Below are positions 36,830-46,897 of a stretch of 60,000 bases of DNA, one piece after another. The position numbers were made by a program, and so were the translations under genes. The stretch is from positions 15,192,001-15,252,000 of the forward strand of contig CM060733.1 in assembly GCA_030704615.1 (NCBI GenBank), given 5' to 3'. The notes under the pieces were generated by a model that was not told the origin of the DNA, ran no database searches, and worked only from the letters and a program-made list of their open reading frames with translations. The stretch is from Takakia lepidozioides (taxonomy: Eukaryota > Streptophyta > Takakiopsida > Takakiales > Takakiaceae). The first letter of the stretch is position 1. Each line of letters opens with the position of its first letter.

Positions 36830-37230
36830 GATAGGGGGCTGATATCTCTTGTGTGAAGAGGTTGCATGTGTGGAGCATGTATTCAGCTCATTGAAGCTTC
36901 CATCTTCAAGCTTGGAGGGCAAGCAAGGAAGAGGGAAGGGCTGACTTCCCTTATGTGAGGGCAATGTATGTGTGGAGCATGCTATCAGCCTGGTGAAGGC
37001 TTGCACTTTTAGGTGTGGGAGTGCAAGAAAGGAAGGAAGGGGCTGGTTTCCCTGTAGGGCATGTAGAGCATGCTTTCAGCCTGCTGAAACTTGTATTATC
37101 AGGTTTGTGGGTGCAAGAAATGAAGCAAAGGAGCTGATTCTCTTATGGTGAGAGTGGGGCATGTGTGGAGCATGCCTTCAGCCCATTGAGGCTCTTGTTT
37201 TCAAGCCTTAGAGAGCTAGAACGGAAGGTC
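36830..37230 (+). repeat. Four imperfect tandem units of about 100 bp in the element leader
   Basis: Successive units share GGGCTGxxTTCCCTT-like starts, GTGTGGAGCATGCxTTCAGC centres and GTGCAAGAAAxGAAG-like ends. They lie in the untranslated leader between the left LTR and gag. Confidence 0.65.
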
Positions 37231-37674
37231 TAGGGTTGGTTTCCACTTGGAGTGAAAGAACAGCACTTGTAGGGCCTATGTGAGTTGGGGTTTCAACTTC
37301 AAGCTTGAAGGGAGCGCAACTCTGGAAGCAACAGGTGTAGAGGGCTGGAATAGGCTCTAAGATAGATGCTATGGCCAATGAGAGTGCTTGAATGAGTGCT
37401 CACAAGGGCTGGGAACCAGCAGGGCTTGGTTGTTTGCCATTGAGTTTAGTGGCGTGTTTGGAGAGGCTAAGTGAGAAAGAAGGCTTGGTTTGTGGCAACC
37501 ACCTCATGGCTTAGGGCTACTATGGTGGTGTGTGGGAGCCGAAAGAGCAAGGATACCTTGCTGATTTCCTCACAGCCACCATAGCTCGGTGGAAAGAAGC
37601 CTAGAGTCCAAGAGACACAAACCCTAGCTTGGCGTGGCTAAACCCCTTGGAGAAATGGCTAAACTTCCAGAGCG

Positions 37675-37975
37675 GCCATGTGTGGGGCTGTGACAGGCTG
37701 TGACAGGCTGTGATGGGCTGTGACAGGCGGTGCCCTGTGCCCTGTGGGGCTGGGACGGGCTGTGTCAGGCTGTGACAGGCTGTGCCCAGTGGCCTTTGGG
37801 GCTGTGACGGGCTGTGCGGGGCTGTGACAGGCTGTGCCCATGGCCTTTGGGGCTGTGATGGGCTGTGAGGGGCTGTGACAGGCTGTGACCAGTGAGCTGT
37901 GTGGGCCTGTGCTGGTCTGTGGTGGCCCGTGTTGACCTGTGGACGGCCTGTGCTGACTCGTGGAGGCATTGGTGG
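37675..37975 (+). repeat. GGCTGTGACA-type minisatellite in the element leader
   Basis: About 30 imperfect copies of a 10-bp unit (GGCTGTGACA, with TGATG, TGCCC and TGGCC variants), partly arranged in a higher-order unit ending in GTGGCCTTTGGG. It has strong G/T versus C/A strand bias, and the long minus-strand Pro/His/Ser-rich frames here are a by-product of it. Confidence 0.85.
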
Positions 37976-38626
37976 ACTGCCTAAGGACTGGCATGTGGTC
38001 TGGAAGGCCGAATTTTGAAGCTCGTGGAGGGCGGTTTGAGGAGTATCTTCATGATATTCCCATGGTCATGCAAGTGAGGGTAGAGAGGAGAGGCAGAGTG
38101 TTGGGATGAGAGCATGCTGGGGTTAGGCATTGCTTTAGCTTCTCTTCCTCGTAGTTTCCACCCTCTCATTAGGCCAAGACCTTTCCGTAGGTGGAGGCAA
38201 GAGTCAGTCCGGGTTTGGGCTGGGGTGTCCTTGTAGGAGCAACACCGTGGAGTTGTTTTTGGTGTGGGGGAGTTGTCGATCTGATTTCTTGTGTTTGGAT
38301 CCCCTCCATACCTGCATGCTTGACTGTGCGCCATGCTAGTTTTGTGTGGGCGCTTGTTTTTATAGGTGATTGGTCCGGATTTGATCACCGGCCAGTCCTA
38401 GAGCATGCTGTCGATGGTGAGGCTGGGGTGATGACCAGCCAGACCATCATTGTTTCTCCTGTGGTGAGGTTGGAGGTGATGACCAGCCAACCATAGGAGT
38501 GCTTGCGGTGGATACAGGTACAAGTGTAGGCTATGTTAGGAACTTAGTATTCCAAACCATAAGCCGCAACAGGTTCTCTACCCGGTTACCTTGTGGAGAG
38601 GGGGTTAGGGACATGTTCATGACCGG

Positions 38627-41600
38627 TTGAGTGTCAACACGGAGGTGCCACTAGTTGCTGGGGACAGTGCCGGTTCGAGCACTAGCGATACTAGTGGGTA
38701 CACGAGACGAGGTGTGCGGTTTAGGCCACCTTCACCTCCTGTGTCTTCCACGGAAGGTTCTGATTCGGATTGTGAATCAGGAGGGCTCATACCGGCGGTG
38801 CAAGTCGTTTCTTTGCCATTGTTGTGGGACACAATGGAGGAGATGTATGGAGCTACCAAGGGGCCACGAAGGTACTCTGGGGCGGTGGGCACCATCGAGT
38901 TGGATGATTTTATCCAAGAGTTTGATAGTTGGTGTGATTTGCAGCAAATGCGCAATCCACAACTATTTACGCCTTTCATGGCATGGAAGGGGCTGTTTCA
39001 GCACCTTGAGGGGCCGCCTATGGATGATTACCATGAGTTCAGGCGGGGGCATGAGGTCGAGATCGAGGAGTGGAGGATGTACTGGTCACCCGACTATGTC
39101 TCCATCACTAGGGGCACTAGAGCCACGAGGGCAGTGGCTACACCTGCCGCTGCACCGGCAGCTTCAGCAAGCAGCAGTGGGACTGGTGGTACAGTAGCTA
39201 CGACGCCCACCCAAGCCACCACCGCACCAGCACTAGCACCCGTGCCTGCCTTCAACCCTGTTGTGGAGTTCTTCAAAGAGTTGAGAGGGAACTACCAAGG
39301 GGTGAGGACAGAGAAGTTGCGGAGCTTGCAAGAGTTCCAACGGAAGCCGACCGAGAGCTTGAGGGAGGCTTTCACTCGCATGAGGCGCTTGATAAATGTA
39401 ACCCAAGGGGTTACGGAAGCTCAGGCAGTCCAATTCTGGTATGGGATATTGGACAAGGAGCTGAGGAGAAGGGTGCGGGATGCGACTCTCCTACAAGCGG
39501 CCCAACCCACCTTAGCAAATGTGTTTTTGCTGGCAGAGCGGATAGAGCTCAACATGGTGGAGGAACGAGTGGTCATGGTGGGATTTGCTAAGGAGACACC
39601 ACGGGGTAGTGGTGCTCCTAGCCAACCACTACCTCAACGTACTCAAGGCAACAAGGGGGCTCAGGTGAAGCTCAGGGAAGGGCAGAGAGGACCTCAGATG
39701 CAGGGGTCTCTCCCTTCATTTGCTGGCCAACAACGGGCGGATGTGGTGTGTTGGACATGTGGAGGACCCCATGCCAAGAAGGATTGCCCAGAGGGAGGCA
39801 AAGGGCCGGCACATGCACAGCCTGCACAGTTGCAGTGTGGGCATTGTGGCAAGCACGGGCATGGAGAGGCCCAGTGTTATGGTTTGCATCCTGAGTTGCG
39901 CCCAGGCCAGTTCCAAGGGAACAATGGTGGCCGGGGGCGAGGTGGAGCAGCCCAAAGAGGACGAGGTGGCCAGCCACGAGGTGCACGCCAAGGGCAAGCT
40001 CAACGTGGCCAAGGACGCGGAGGTCAGGGTGTTGACCAAGGCATGGCCAACCGGCTTCAGCAGCTAGAGCAGAGGCTCGCTGCCATGGCTACAGCTCAGG
40101 CGGTACCGGCTCTAAGGCCGGATGGTCCCCCTCCTGCTCCTGAGGGAGGAGATATGGGAGGCATGGGATTCATGTGTGGAGCAGCACTACCACTAGTGCA
40201 GGTAGAGTCTGCTGCAGCCGTGACTCGAGGAGCAGCACGAGTTCCTGAGCCACGAGGTGCAGAGGTGCAGTTGGATCCACAGCGTGGGGAGGCAAGCCGT
40301 CAGGCTAGGCTTCCTCAGTCATTCACATTGGCGGAGACAGTGTCGACGCCATCCATGGCACCTAGTTCTCGCCCGACTGTTACCGAGGCGGAGGTTACTA
40401 TGCCATTGGGGAGAGCTACACGGGTAGCACCACTACCTAGTGTTGCCAAGGCTACGGCAGCTAGTGTGCTGTTAGGAGCGGCCACATCTGTGTGCCAGGC
40501 TCCATTGTTCTCGGCTACCATGATTGCGACGCCGGGGATAAGACCAGCTGAGGTGTTCAGGCTGGCAGCTACACTCTGTGAGAGTGGGGAGGTTACTTCA
40601 TCTTCTGCGGAGATAGTGGGAGGTGTAGTGCCGGAGGGATCCTCGGATTTGAGGGTCAAGACTGCCACGGCGGCGCCATGGCAAGCTGCAGCTGCCAGGT
40701 TGATGGAGCTGCCAGCTAGGCCAGCCATTGAGCGCGCCATGGTGACACCTGGAGTTGTCATGTTAGACAACCAGGATGGCATTTTCTGTTTGAGTGGACC
40801 GGCAGGCAAGAGGTACCGGCCACTGCGAGTCTTGTTGGACTCGGGAGCTCAGCCACTGATGCTGGGCAGAGCTGCTATTGCAGGCTTGGGCCTCACGGAG
40901 GCGGATATGGAGCCTTGTCCTTTCCAGATACAGACGTCTTTGGGAGGATCGGAGCAGGCTCGGGGCATGACACGGCGTGAGTTGGCTATCAGACTACGGC
41001 CGGATCACCCTACAGATGGCTCAGTGATGCGAGCCAAGGCCATTGTGACAGATGTAGTCGCATACGATGTCCTGGTTGGTGGGGCAGTGTTGTACCCCAT
41101 GGGCTTCACCCTGGATTTTTGGGAGGAATCAGCTTCATATAGGTCTGCATGGCAGTCAGGGGAGGGCCGGCGTGTGCAGCTCCCTGTGACGTTCATAGGA
41201 GGAGTTGCGGTTGCCCAGCGAGGCAAGATGCCGACACTAGCAGCATTCACAACGGCAGTGAGTTGGCCTAGAGAGTTGCTTGAGGGCAATGCTCATTCAG
41301 AGGATGTACCACCTCCGGGAGAGCAGGATGACATGTATGGTATGACGGAGTTGCCTACCATGGTTGCTCAGACTCCATTGTGGGGCACGAGCAAGGATTT
41401 GCAGCGGGTTGCTGATCGACGGGTGCAACAAGCCTGGGTGGAGGCTTTTGTACCGTCAGGAGAGGAGGAGAGTGTGGGGATTGCACCAGGACCACCTCAA
41501 TTGTCTCCATTGGACACCACACCTATTGTGTGGCAGTATCCGGATGAAGGCATTTGTCTTCTGGACTTGTTTGGCGGGATCAGCACCGGATTGGCTGCTG

Positions 41601-41704
41601 TGTTACAAGCAGGTGTACGAGTTCGGCGTTACCTGTATGTGGAGAGGGATGAGACTGCACGACGCGTTTCACTTCGCCATGTTGCTCAGTTGGTGCAGCG
41701 GTAG
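38627..41704 (+). CDS. Gag-protease polyprotein running into the methyltransferase N-terminus
   Basis: A 1025-codon frame. Residues about 65-310 form a Ty3 Gag capsid region (ELDDFIQEFDSWCDLQQM, then FQRKPTESLREAFTRMRRL and VQFWYGILDKELRRRV). Two zinc knuckles follow near residues 370-425 (CWTCGGPHAKKDC and CGHCGKHGHGEAQC), then an Arg/Gly/Gln-rich RNA-binding tract and an Ala/Pro-rich spacer. A retropepsin-type active site lies near residue 740 (VLLDSGAQPLMLG), with DVLVGGAVLYPMGF downstream. The last 60 residues are methyltransferase motifs I and II (LLDLFGGISTGLAAV, then LYVERDETARRV). The frame stops at TAG 41702-41704, and homology continues in the same frame for about 40 codons, so the stop is a lesion or a suppressible codon. 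Start: the first ATG in the open frame is inside the Gag region; an earlier TTG at 38627 is possible. Confidence 0.9.
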   Translation: MSVNTEVPLVAGDSAGSSTSDTSGYTRRGVRFRPPSPPVSSTEGSDSDCESGGLIPAVQVVSLPLLWDTMEEMYGATKGPRRYSGAVGTIELDDFIQEFDSWCDLQQMRNPQLFTPFMAWKGLFQHLEGPPMDDYHEFRRGHEVEIEEWRMYWSPDYVSITRGTRATRAVATPAAAPAASASSSGTGGTVATTPTQATTAPALAPVPAFNPVVEFFKELRGNYQGVRTEKLRSLQEFQRKPTESLREAFTRMRRLINVTQGVTEAQAVQFWYGILDKELRRRVRDATLLQAAQPTLANVFLLAERIELNMVEERVVMVGFAKETPRGSGAPSQPLPQRTQGNKGAQVKLREGQRGPQMQGSLPSFAGQQRADVVCWTCGGPHAKKDCPEGGKGPAHAQPAQLQCGHCGKHGHGEAQCYGLHPELRPGQFQGNNGGRGRGGAAQRGRGGQPRGARQGQAQRGQGRGGQGVDQGMANRLQQLEQRLAAMATAQAVPALRPDGPPPAPEGGDMGGMGFMCGAALPLVQVESAAAVTRGAARVPEPRGAEVQLDPQRGEASRQARLPQSFTLAETVSTPSMAPSSRPTVTEAEVTMPLGRATRVAPLPSVAKATAASVLLGAATSVCQAPLFSATMIATPGIRPAEVFRLAATLCESGEVTSSSAEIVGGVVPEGSSDLRVKTATAAPWQAAAARLMELPARPAIERAMVTPGVVMLDNQDGIFCLSGPAGKRYRPLRVLLDSGAQPLMLGRAAIAGLGLTEADMEPCPFQIQTSLGGSEQARGMTRRELAIRLRPDHPTDGSVMRAKAIVTDVVAYDVLVGGAVLYPMGFTLDFWEESASYRSAWQSGEGRRVQLPVTFIGGVAVAQRGKMPTLAAFTTAVSWPRELLEGNAHSEDVPPPGEQDDMYGMTELPTMVAQTPLWGTSKDLQRVADRRVQQAWVEAFVPSGEEESVGIAPGPPQLSPLDTTPIVWQYPDEGICLLDLFGGISTGLAAVLQAGVRVRRYLYVERDETARRVSLRHVAQLVQR

Positions 41705-42530
41705 CCTGAGTTGTTGTCGGTGTCTGCAATTCGTGGATATCAACAGGCCTTGCCAGCAGACATTTCGTTGCTGGGGGCGCAGGATTTGGAGCGGGTTGGC
41801 TCCATTGATCTGGTAGTGGCAGGTTGGCCTGCCAAGGGCATTCATCAGCCGGGCATGGCAATGGATTGCGAGACTCGAGGTCGGGTCTGTTTTGGGAGAT
41901 GGTGCGGGTTTTGCGCCACTTGCAGCTTCATCAAGCTGTATCTCCAGCATACATCTTGGAGAATGTGCCACTGATGGGCGATTCTCGGGCCAGGGTGATG
42001 GCCAGTGTGCATCAAGTCCGGTCGTGGCTTGGGTCAGCAGTGTTGCTAGATGCAGCTACAGTGGGGTCACGAGCTCATCGTCCACGGCTATGGTGGACTA
42101 ACTTGATGCCACCCGCACTGCTCAAGCGTGCATTTGATGGGGTGCAGCGGCCAGCGCATCTCACAGTGGATAACATTCTGGACACAGGGAGGCAGTCTCA
42201 ACGTGTGAGACACGATGACCGTTCGCCTTTGGCAGTGGTCAACAAGGTGGGTCAACCACGAGCAGCATTACCTACACTGCTCAGCTTCCCAGGATCGCAT
42301 GCTTTCCGGGATAGTGGACCTGGCCTCCTGTGGGATGCTCAGTTGCAGCAGTTAGTGGAGCCTAATGTTGACGAGCGTGAGCGGGCAATGGGTTTTACCA
42401 CTGGTACCACGGCGGTGTCGTCTCTTTCTGAGGCATCACGTCGTCAAGTGTTGGGGCAAGCAATGGATCTCAATTGCTTGACCTGGATTATCAGCTTGGC
42501 TCTAGCTGAGCAACGCAGAGTGCGGAATAC
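41520..42530 (+). pseudogene. Retrotransposon-borne C5-cytosine DNA methyltransferase (Dnmt3-like), disrupted
   Basis: Would transfer a methyl group from SAM to C5 of cytosine. Motif I DLFGGISTG (about 41564-41590), motif II YVERDE (about 41636-41655), motif IV region IDLVVAGW followed by CQGHSSAGHG (about 41803-41860), motif VI YILENVPL (about 41950-41970), motif VIII-like RAHRPRLWWTN (about 42070-42102), and the C-terminal block ERERAMGF then RRQVLGQAMDLNCLTWI (about 42379-42492), whose layout is closest to Dnmt3/DRM-type enzymes. Two lesions: TAG at 41702-41704, and a single missing base at about 41828-41830 that removes the proline codon of the catalytic Pro-Cys pair and shifts the frame. 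After the shift the frame stays open to 42798. It lies between protease and reverse transcriptase, so it was part of the polyprotein. No UBA, PWWP or other targeting domain is seen. Confidence 0.88.
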
Positions 42531-42795
42531 ACTTCCCTCAATGGTCTCTCTGCCTACCGAGACGGTACAGGCAGTGAGTGGGGGCGAGCATATGAGGACC
42601 ACGGGGTGCATGCATCCATGGCACACGTGGGAGGTGCTCGAGGTTCAGAGGGAGTTGGCAGCCAAGGCGGCTGTGATGGATGAGGTTGGGGATTCTTCTC
42701 GGGTTGAGGAGGTCCTCAAGGATGAGATGATGGGGCAGGATGAGGCCTTGTCATTGACTGAGCAGGCAGGGAGTACTGCTCAAGAGGTTGCAGCA

Positions 42796-44474
42796 TAGCA
42801 ACCACGGGACGCGTCCTCTACCTCTAAGCCCACTGGACTTAAGGTTGTAGTTACGGAGGACAATTGGGAGCCTGACATTGGACCCATTGTCACCGGAGGA
42901 GAGAGACGACGTATACGGCGATTCCTGAGGGCTTACAAGAATTGCTTTGCCTTCAGTTTGAAGGACTTGGGAGCACTGAAGGGTCAAGAGATCCGTATTG
43001 AGTTGGCCACTGACACGCCAATCTTTCGGAGACCCTATAGATACAGTGACATGGAGAGGTCTTTGATTCAGATGAGGACTCAAGATCTCTGGGAGGCAGG
43101 TTTGGTGGAGCTCTCTGGTGGAGAGTATGCTTCAGCCACAGTGATGCCAGCCAAGAAGGATGTCTATGGCAATTGGACGGAGAGACGTATGTGCGGTGAT
43201 TACCGGCCTGTAAATCGTCAGACCAAGTCCGATAAGTATGCCATGCCAACACCAGAGGAGATCTTTGATGCTATCGGGCATGCTAAGGCCTTTAGCACTT
43301 TGGATTTACGATCCGGATATCACCAGTTGCCAATCAAGGAGGCGGACAAGCAAAGACGGCATTCTGGGGGATCAATGAGCACGGCAAGGATTGCCTATAT
43401 CAGTGGCGGTTCTTACCATTTGGGCTTAAGAATGCTCCTGCAGAGTTTCAGAGAGTCATGGATAGGATTCTAGCAGGGGTGGACTTTGCTCGGTGCTACA
43501 TAGATGACATCATCATCTTTAGTGTTACGATGGAGGAGCATGAGAGATACCTTCAGGTGGTATTGGAGCGCTTGAGAGCGCACAGATTGAAGTTGCATCC
43601 GGGGAAGTGCAAGTTTTTCCACAACCAGATTGAGTATCTGGGTCACATGATATATCCTGGAGGATTGGGGGTACAGCAGACTAAGGTAGAGGCCATTGCA
43701 CAAATTCCACGCCCCATGGATGTGAGCCGAGTTCGAGCTTTCATGGGGTTGGCAAACTATTATAGACGGTTTGTCAAGGGATTTAGTACCATTGCAAAGG
43801 CTCTAACCAAGCTGACCAAGGTGGACCAGGAGTGGCAGTGGGAAGATGAGCAGGAACGAGCTTTTCAAGAGCTCAAGGCGAGGTTGACCTCGGCGCCTAT
43901 CTTGAGACGACCTATCAGGGGGCGTCCCTTTCAGCTGCATACGGATTGGAGCATGCTAGGGCTTGGAGCAGTGCTCACACAGGTGGATGATGAGGGAAGA
44001 GAGTTCGTAGTAGCTTATGCTAGCCGCTCGAACAACGCTGCAGAGGCTAAGTACAGCTCATATGAGGGAGAGTGCTTAGCTGCAGTGTGGGCCGTGGCAC
44101 ACTTCAGGTGCTATCTATACGGCAATCTTTTCACCCTTGTCACGGATCACCAGCCACTCAAGTGGTTGATGGAGTCAGACAAGCTTACGGGGAAGCTTGC
44201 ACGGTGGGCACTTATACTCCAGGAGTATGACTTTCAGGTTGTGCATCGACCGGGTTTGGTCAATCGAGATGCGGATGGATTGAGTCGCAATCCATGCATG
44301 AGCCAGCAGGATGACACTGGAGCTCGGTGGCATGGTGAGACGGACGAGGAGATGGTGCCGGGATGGCACGCATCTGCATTTTTGTGTATCTTGGCATCGG
44401 GAGGTCAGATTGGACCTACAACAGGGATGACTGTAGAGGAGTGTCTGAGGACCCTGAGGCTAGTGATGAGCTAG
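42796..44474 (+). pseudogene. Reverse transcriptase-RNase H of the methyltransferase element (copy 1)
   Basis: The reverse transcriptase starts near 42958 (IRIELATDTPIFRRPYRYSD) and has [31 protein letters not shown], and the catalytic CYIDDIIIFS at about 43494-43523. A one-base deletion near 43353, in an A run after GACAAGC, breaks the frame between LPIKEADKQ and the palm; copy 2 is open across the same place, which proves the lesion. RNase H follows (FQLHTDWSMLGLGAVLTQ, YEGECLAAVWAV, LVTDHQPLKWL, VNRDADGLSRNP) and keeps its DxxxxxGxGAVL core. The remainder to 44474 is a linker. The frame at 42780-42957 joins it to the methyltransferase tail. Confidence 0.88.
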
Positions 44475-44489
44475 GTGGTGCCGAGATAT

Positions 44490-45696
44490 ACATGAGGATT
44501 CGGCTGTGTTGGATTACCTCCGCACGGGAGACACGGCAGCCATTGTGACTGCCAGGGAGAGGGATCGGATCCTGCAACGAGCCAAGAGGTTCAAGTGGGA
44601 GGGGATACACCTACTTCGAGTGTGGGAGGATGGTCGGGTGAGGATTGTGCCTCACCCCACACAGCGTGCACGGTTAGTGCGGCATGCCCTTGAGGAGGAT
44701 TGGGGCATTTTGGAGTGCGACGCACTCACAGTTTACTGCAGGGGCAGTATTGGTGGCGTGGTATGCATACAGAGGTGCAACAGTTCGTGGCTAGGTGCAT
44801 GGTGTGTGACAGGGTGCGTGCTTCATTCAACGCCCCTACACCACAGTTGCATCCTTTACCAATCATGGGATTGGGCTACAGGTGGAGTCTTGACTTCGCA
44901 GGACCGTTGCCACTGACTATGCGCCACCACAGATATGTGTTGGTGATGGTGGAGCACTTCTCCAAGTGGATTGAGTTGGTTCCATTGCCTGACAAGGCTA
45001 GTGAGGGGGCTGCGTATGCATTCTTGGATCGTGTGCTTAGCCGATTTGGTGCTCCAGCTGAGGTACTCACGGACCAAGGGAGAGAGTTTTTGGGGGAGTT
45101 TCAGGCTTTGTGTGATAAAGCCTTGATAGACCACCGCACCCACTTCTCGGGATCATCCTGAGGCCGATGGCTTAGCAGAGAGAGTTGTTCAGACGGTGAA
45201 GAGGGGTTTGCGCAAGTATGGCTTGCAGAAGGGACACCTAGGAGATTGGGATCTTCAGGTTCCTTGGTTAGCCATGGGCTACAGGTTCAGCAAACAAGCA
45301 TCACTTGCCTCCTTCTCACCATATTTCCTTCTCTTTGGCCGAGAGCCGGATTTGCCTGCAGCCATTCGTAGGGACACTGCTCAAGTCCTTAACCTTGACG
45401 ATCCGGACGTGTGGGTACGTGCATGTGATCAGCGTGCAGAGTTGTTCAAGAAAGTCATGCCCATGGCTTTTGAGAACCTTGCCATTGCACAGCACCGTGA
45501 TACGTTGAGGTATGCCACTATACGTGGTGGAGGATATCGTCCTGGGGTTCGGAGGTTTAGCCCTGGTGACTATGTTTATTTGCAGCAGACTGCTCCTACG
45601 ACTCTGGATGTTACTGCAGGGCGTGTTATTCTGAGGGTTCGAGAGGTGTTGCCCTCAGGGGTCCTGATCTTAGAGGGTCGGGATGGCATGACTTGA
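44490..45696 (+). pseudogene. Integrase of the methyltransferase element (copy 1)
   Basis: A zinc-binding HHCC region (GHFGVRRTHSLLQG, YWWRGMHTEVQQFVARCMVC, 44700-44800) and the catalytic core follow: DFAGPLP for the first Asp (about 44891), TDQGREFLGEF for the second (about 45070), and HPEADGLAERVVQ for the Glu (about 45160). Frameshifts near 44690 (HHCC) and near 45140, between the second and third catalytic residues, break it; copy 2 on minus reads through both. The C-terminal part (FSPGDYVYLQQ, AGRVILRVREVLPSGV) is the beta-barrel DNA-binding domain and leads to the PHD finger after another 1-nt slip at about 45690. Confidence 0.85.
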
Positions 45697-45932
45697 AAGA
45701 CCATGTGCGTAATTGTGCGCCATGTCACCTTCCCAATGTCGATGGCAGAGTTGACCCAAACTTGGCAGTGGTACCTGCAGGTTTGAGGTGCATGCTCTGT
45801 GGGTCTGCCAAAGGGGCAGCCACCATGCTGGTGTGTGATCGGTGCTCAAGGGGTTGGCATATGGGATGCTTGACACCACCTCTTGAGAAGGTTCCTGACG
45901 GAGATTGGTTGTGTCCACACTGCTTGGGATAG
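45693..45932 (+). CDS. PHD finger at the integrase C-terminus
   Basis: The frame encodes CMLCGSAKGAATMLVCDRC, then SRGWHMGCLTPPLEKVPDG and DWLCPHCLG followed by a stop. The Cys4-His-Cys3 spacing (C-x2-C, C-x2-C, H-x2-C, C-x2-C) with the W two residues before the last CxxC is a canonical PHD finger. PHD fingers bind histone H3 tails. It takes the place where chromoviruses carry a chromodomain, so it may guide integration; that role is inference. All eight zinc ligands are present here, while copy 2 has lost at least the DRC cysteine. The preceding integrase is one frame away through a small indel. Confidence 0.85.
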   Translation: MKDHVRNCAPCHLPNVDGRVDPNLAVVPAGLRCMLCGSAKGAATMLVCDRCSRGWHMGCLTPPLEKVPDGDWLCPHCLG

Positions 45933-46192
45933 TGACAATGGACATGACTGGAGGCAGCTAACAAGACATGGGAGGCCAAGCTCATAGGAGTCAATACATG
46001 AGATCCCAAGCTCAAGTTCACAGGTTGCAAGACGGCGACTAACGATGGGGCAACTCTTGCACCCGGCCTCTTGATCTATCGAGTTTGAGTGTAGTAGGGA
46101 TAGTGGTGGAGGACTTAGTGAGGCTATGGTCACTATCACATCTTGTGGCTACCTGGACTTAGAGGGACCTAAGCACCAGCTAGGGGGGCGAT

Positions 46193-46897
46193 TGTGTGGA
46201 CTAGTGACTGCCATAGTGGGGCGGAGTGGCAGCCTAGTGACTGACTAGTTGTAGCCTAGTGGTTGGACTAGTGGCTGGACTAGTGGTAGACTAGTGGTAT
46301 ACTAGTGTGTGGTGTGCACATGTGTTGTGTGGTTTTGGACAGCGATGTAGTTGTGTAGCGATATGTATGCGCACGACAGCTGTCAAGTTATTTTACCACT
46401 AGTGTGAAACTAGCTAGGAAATAGCTAGCTTTTACATATTGACATTTGGGATTGGCCCAAGTGTCAATCCAGGGGTCAAGGCAGATTTAGGCCCTGGAGT
46501 GGTTATCTTCACGGCAAGCGGGGAGGCTCATCTTTCTCGAGTTGAGCCTCACCGCGCCTAGCTATGGCGCCGTAGTGTGGATTCCCATGGCGTGGGGTGC
46601 ACTTGGCTTGACTTGTATTTGAGTGATGAGGTTATATATGCATGAGTTTATGCTTCAGCTTTGTGAGCTCGCATGAGCTTGTGCTTGTATTCTTCTTCTT
46701 TATCATTGTGTGGACTAGTGACTGCCATAGTGGGCAGCGGAGTGGCAGCCTAGTGACTGACTAGTTGTAGCCTAGTGGTTGGACTAGTGGCTGGACTAGT
46801 GGTAGACTAGTGGTATACTAGTGTGTGGTGTGCACATGTGTTGTGTGGTTTTGGACAGCGATGTAGTTGTGTAGCGATATGTATGCGCGACACGACA
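46193..46897 (+). repeat. Right LTR of copy 1, with an A-B-A layout
   Basis: Segment A (TGTGTGGACTAG...GCGCACGACA, 46193-46378) follows a polypurine tract, B (46381-46705) matches the left LTR segment, and A is repeated at 46707-46897. The unit starts TG and ends CA. The same A-B-A order is seen in the inverted copy at 48768-49451. A is full of ACTAGTGGxTGG direct repeats. Confidence 0.75.

Larger units (their letters stand above)
35822..46897 (+). mobile_element. Ty3/gypsy LTR retrotransposon encoding a cytosine methyltransferase and a PHD finger (copy 1)
   Basis: Order along the element: LTR segment B (35822-36148), a leader of about 2.5 kb with tandem repeats, gag-protease and the start of a C5-cytosine methyltransferase in one frame (38627-41704), the rest of the methyltransferase (to about 42520), reverse transcriptase (42958-43900), RNase H (43900-44300), integrase (about 44500-45690), a PHD finger (45789-45929), a polypurine tract (TAGGGGGGCG at 46181-46190) and a composite 3' LTR (46193-46897). 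The RT-RNase H-IN order marks it as Ty3/gypsy. An inverted second copy is at 48768-60000. Several 1-nt slips and a TAG make this copy non-autonomous as written. The left LTR lacks the segment that follows the polypurine tract, so the left end looks truncated. No tRNA-complementary primer site was recognised after 36148. Confidence 0.9.

Noticed and set aside
37601-37994. Two long minus-strand frames rich in Pro, His, Ser and Gln
   Set aside because: They are produced by the 10-bp minisatellite; the composition is repeat-driven and there is no start context or homology.
40315-40809. 164-codon minus frame
   Set aside because: It is antisense to the gag-protease frame and has no recognisable domain.
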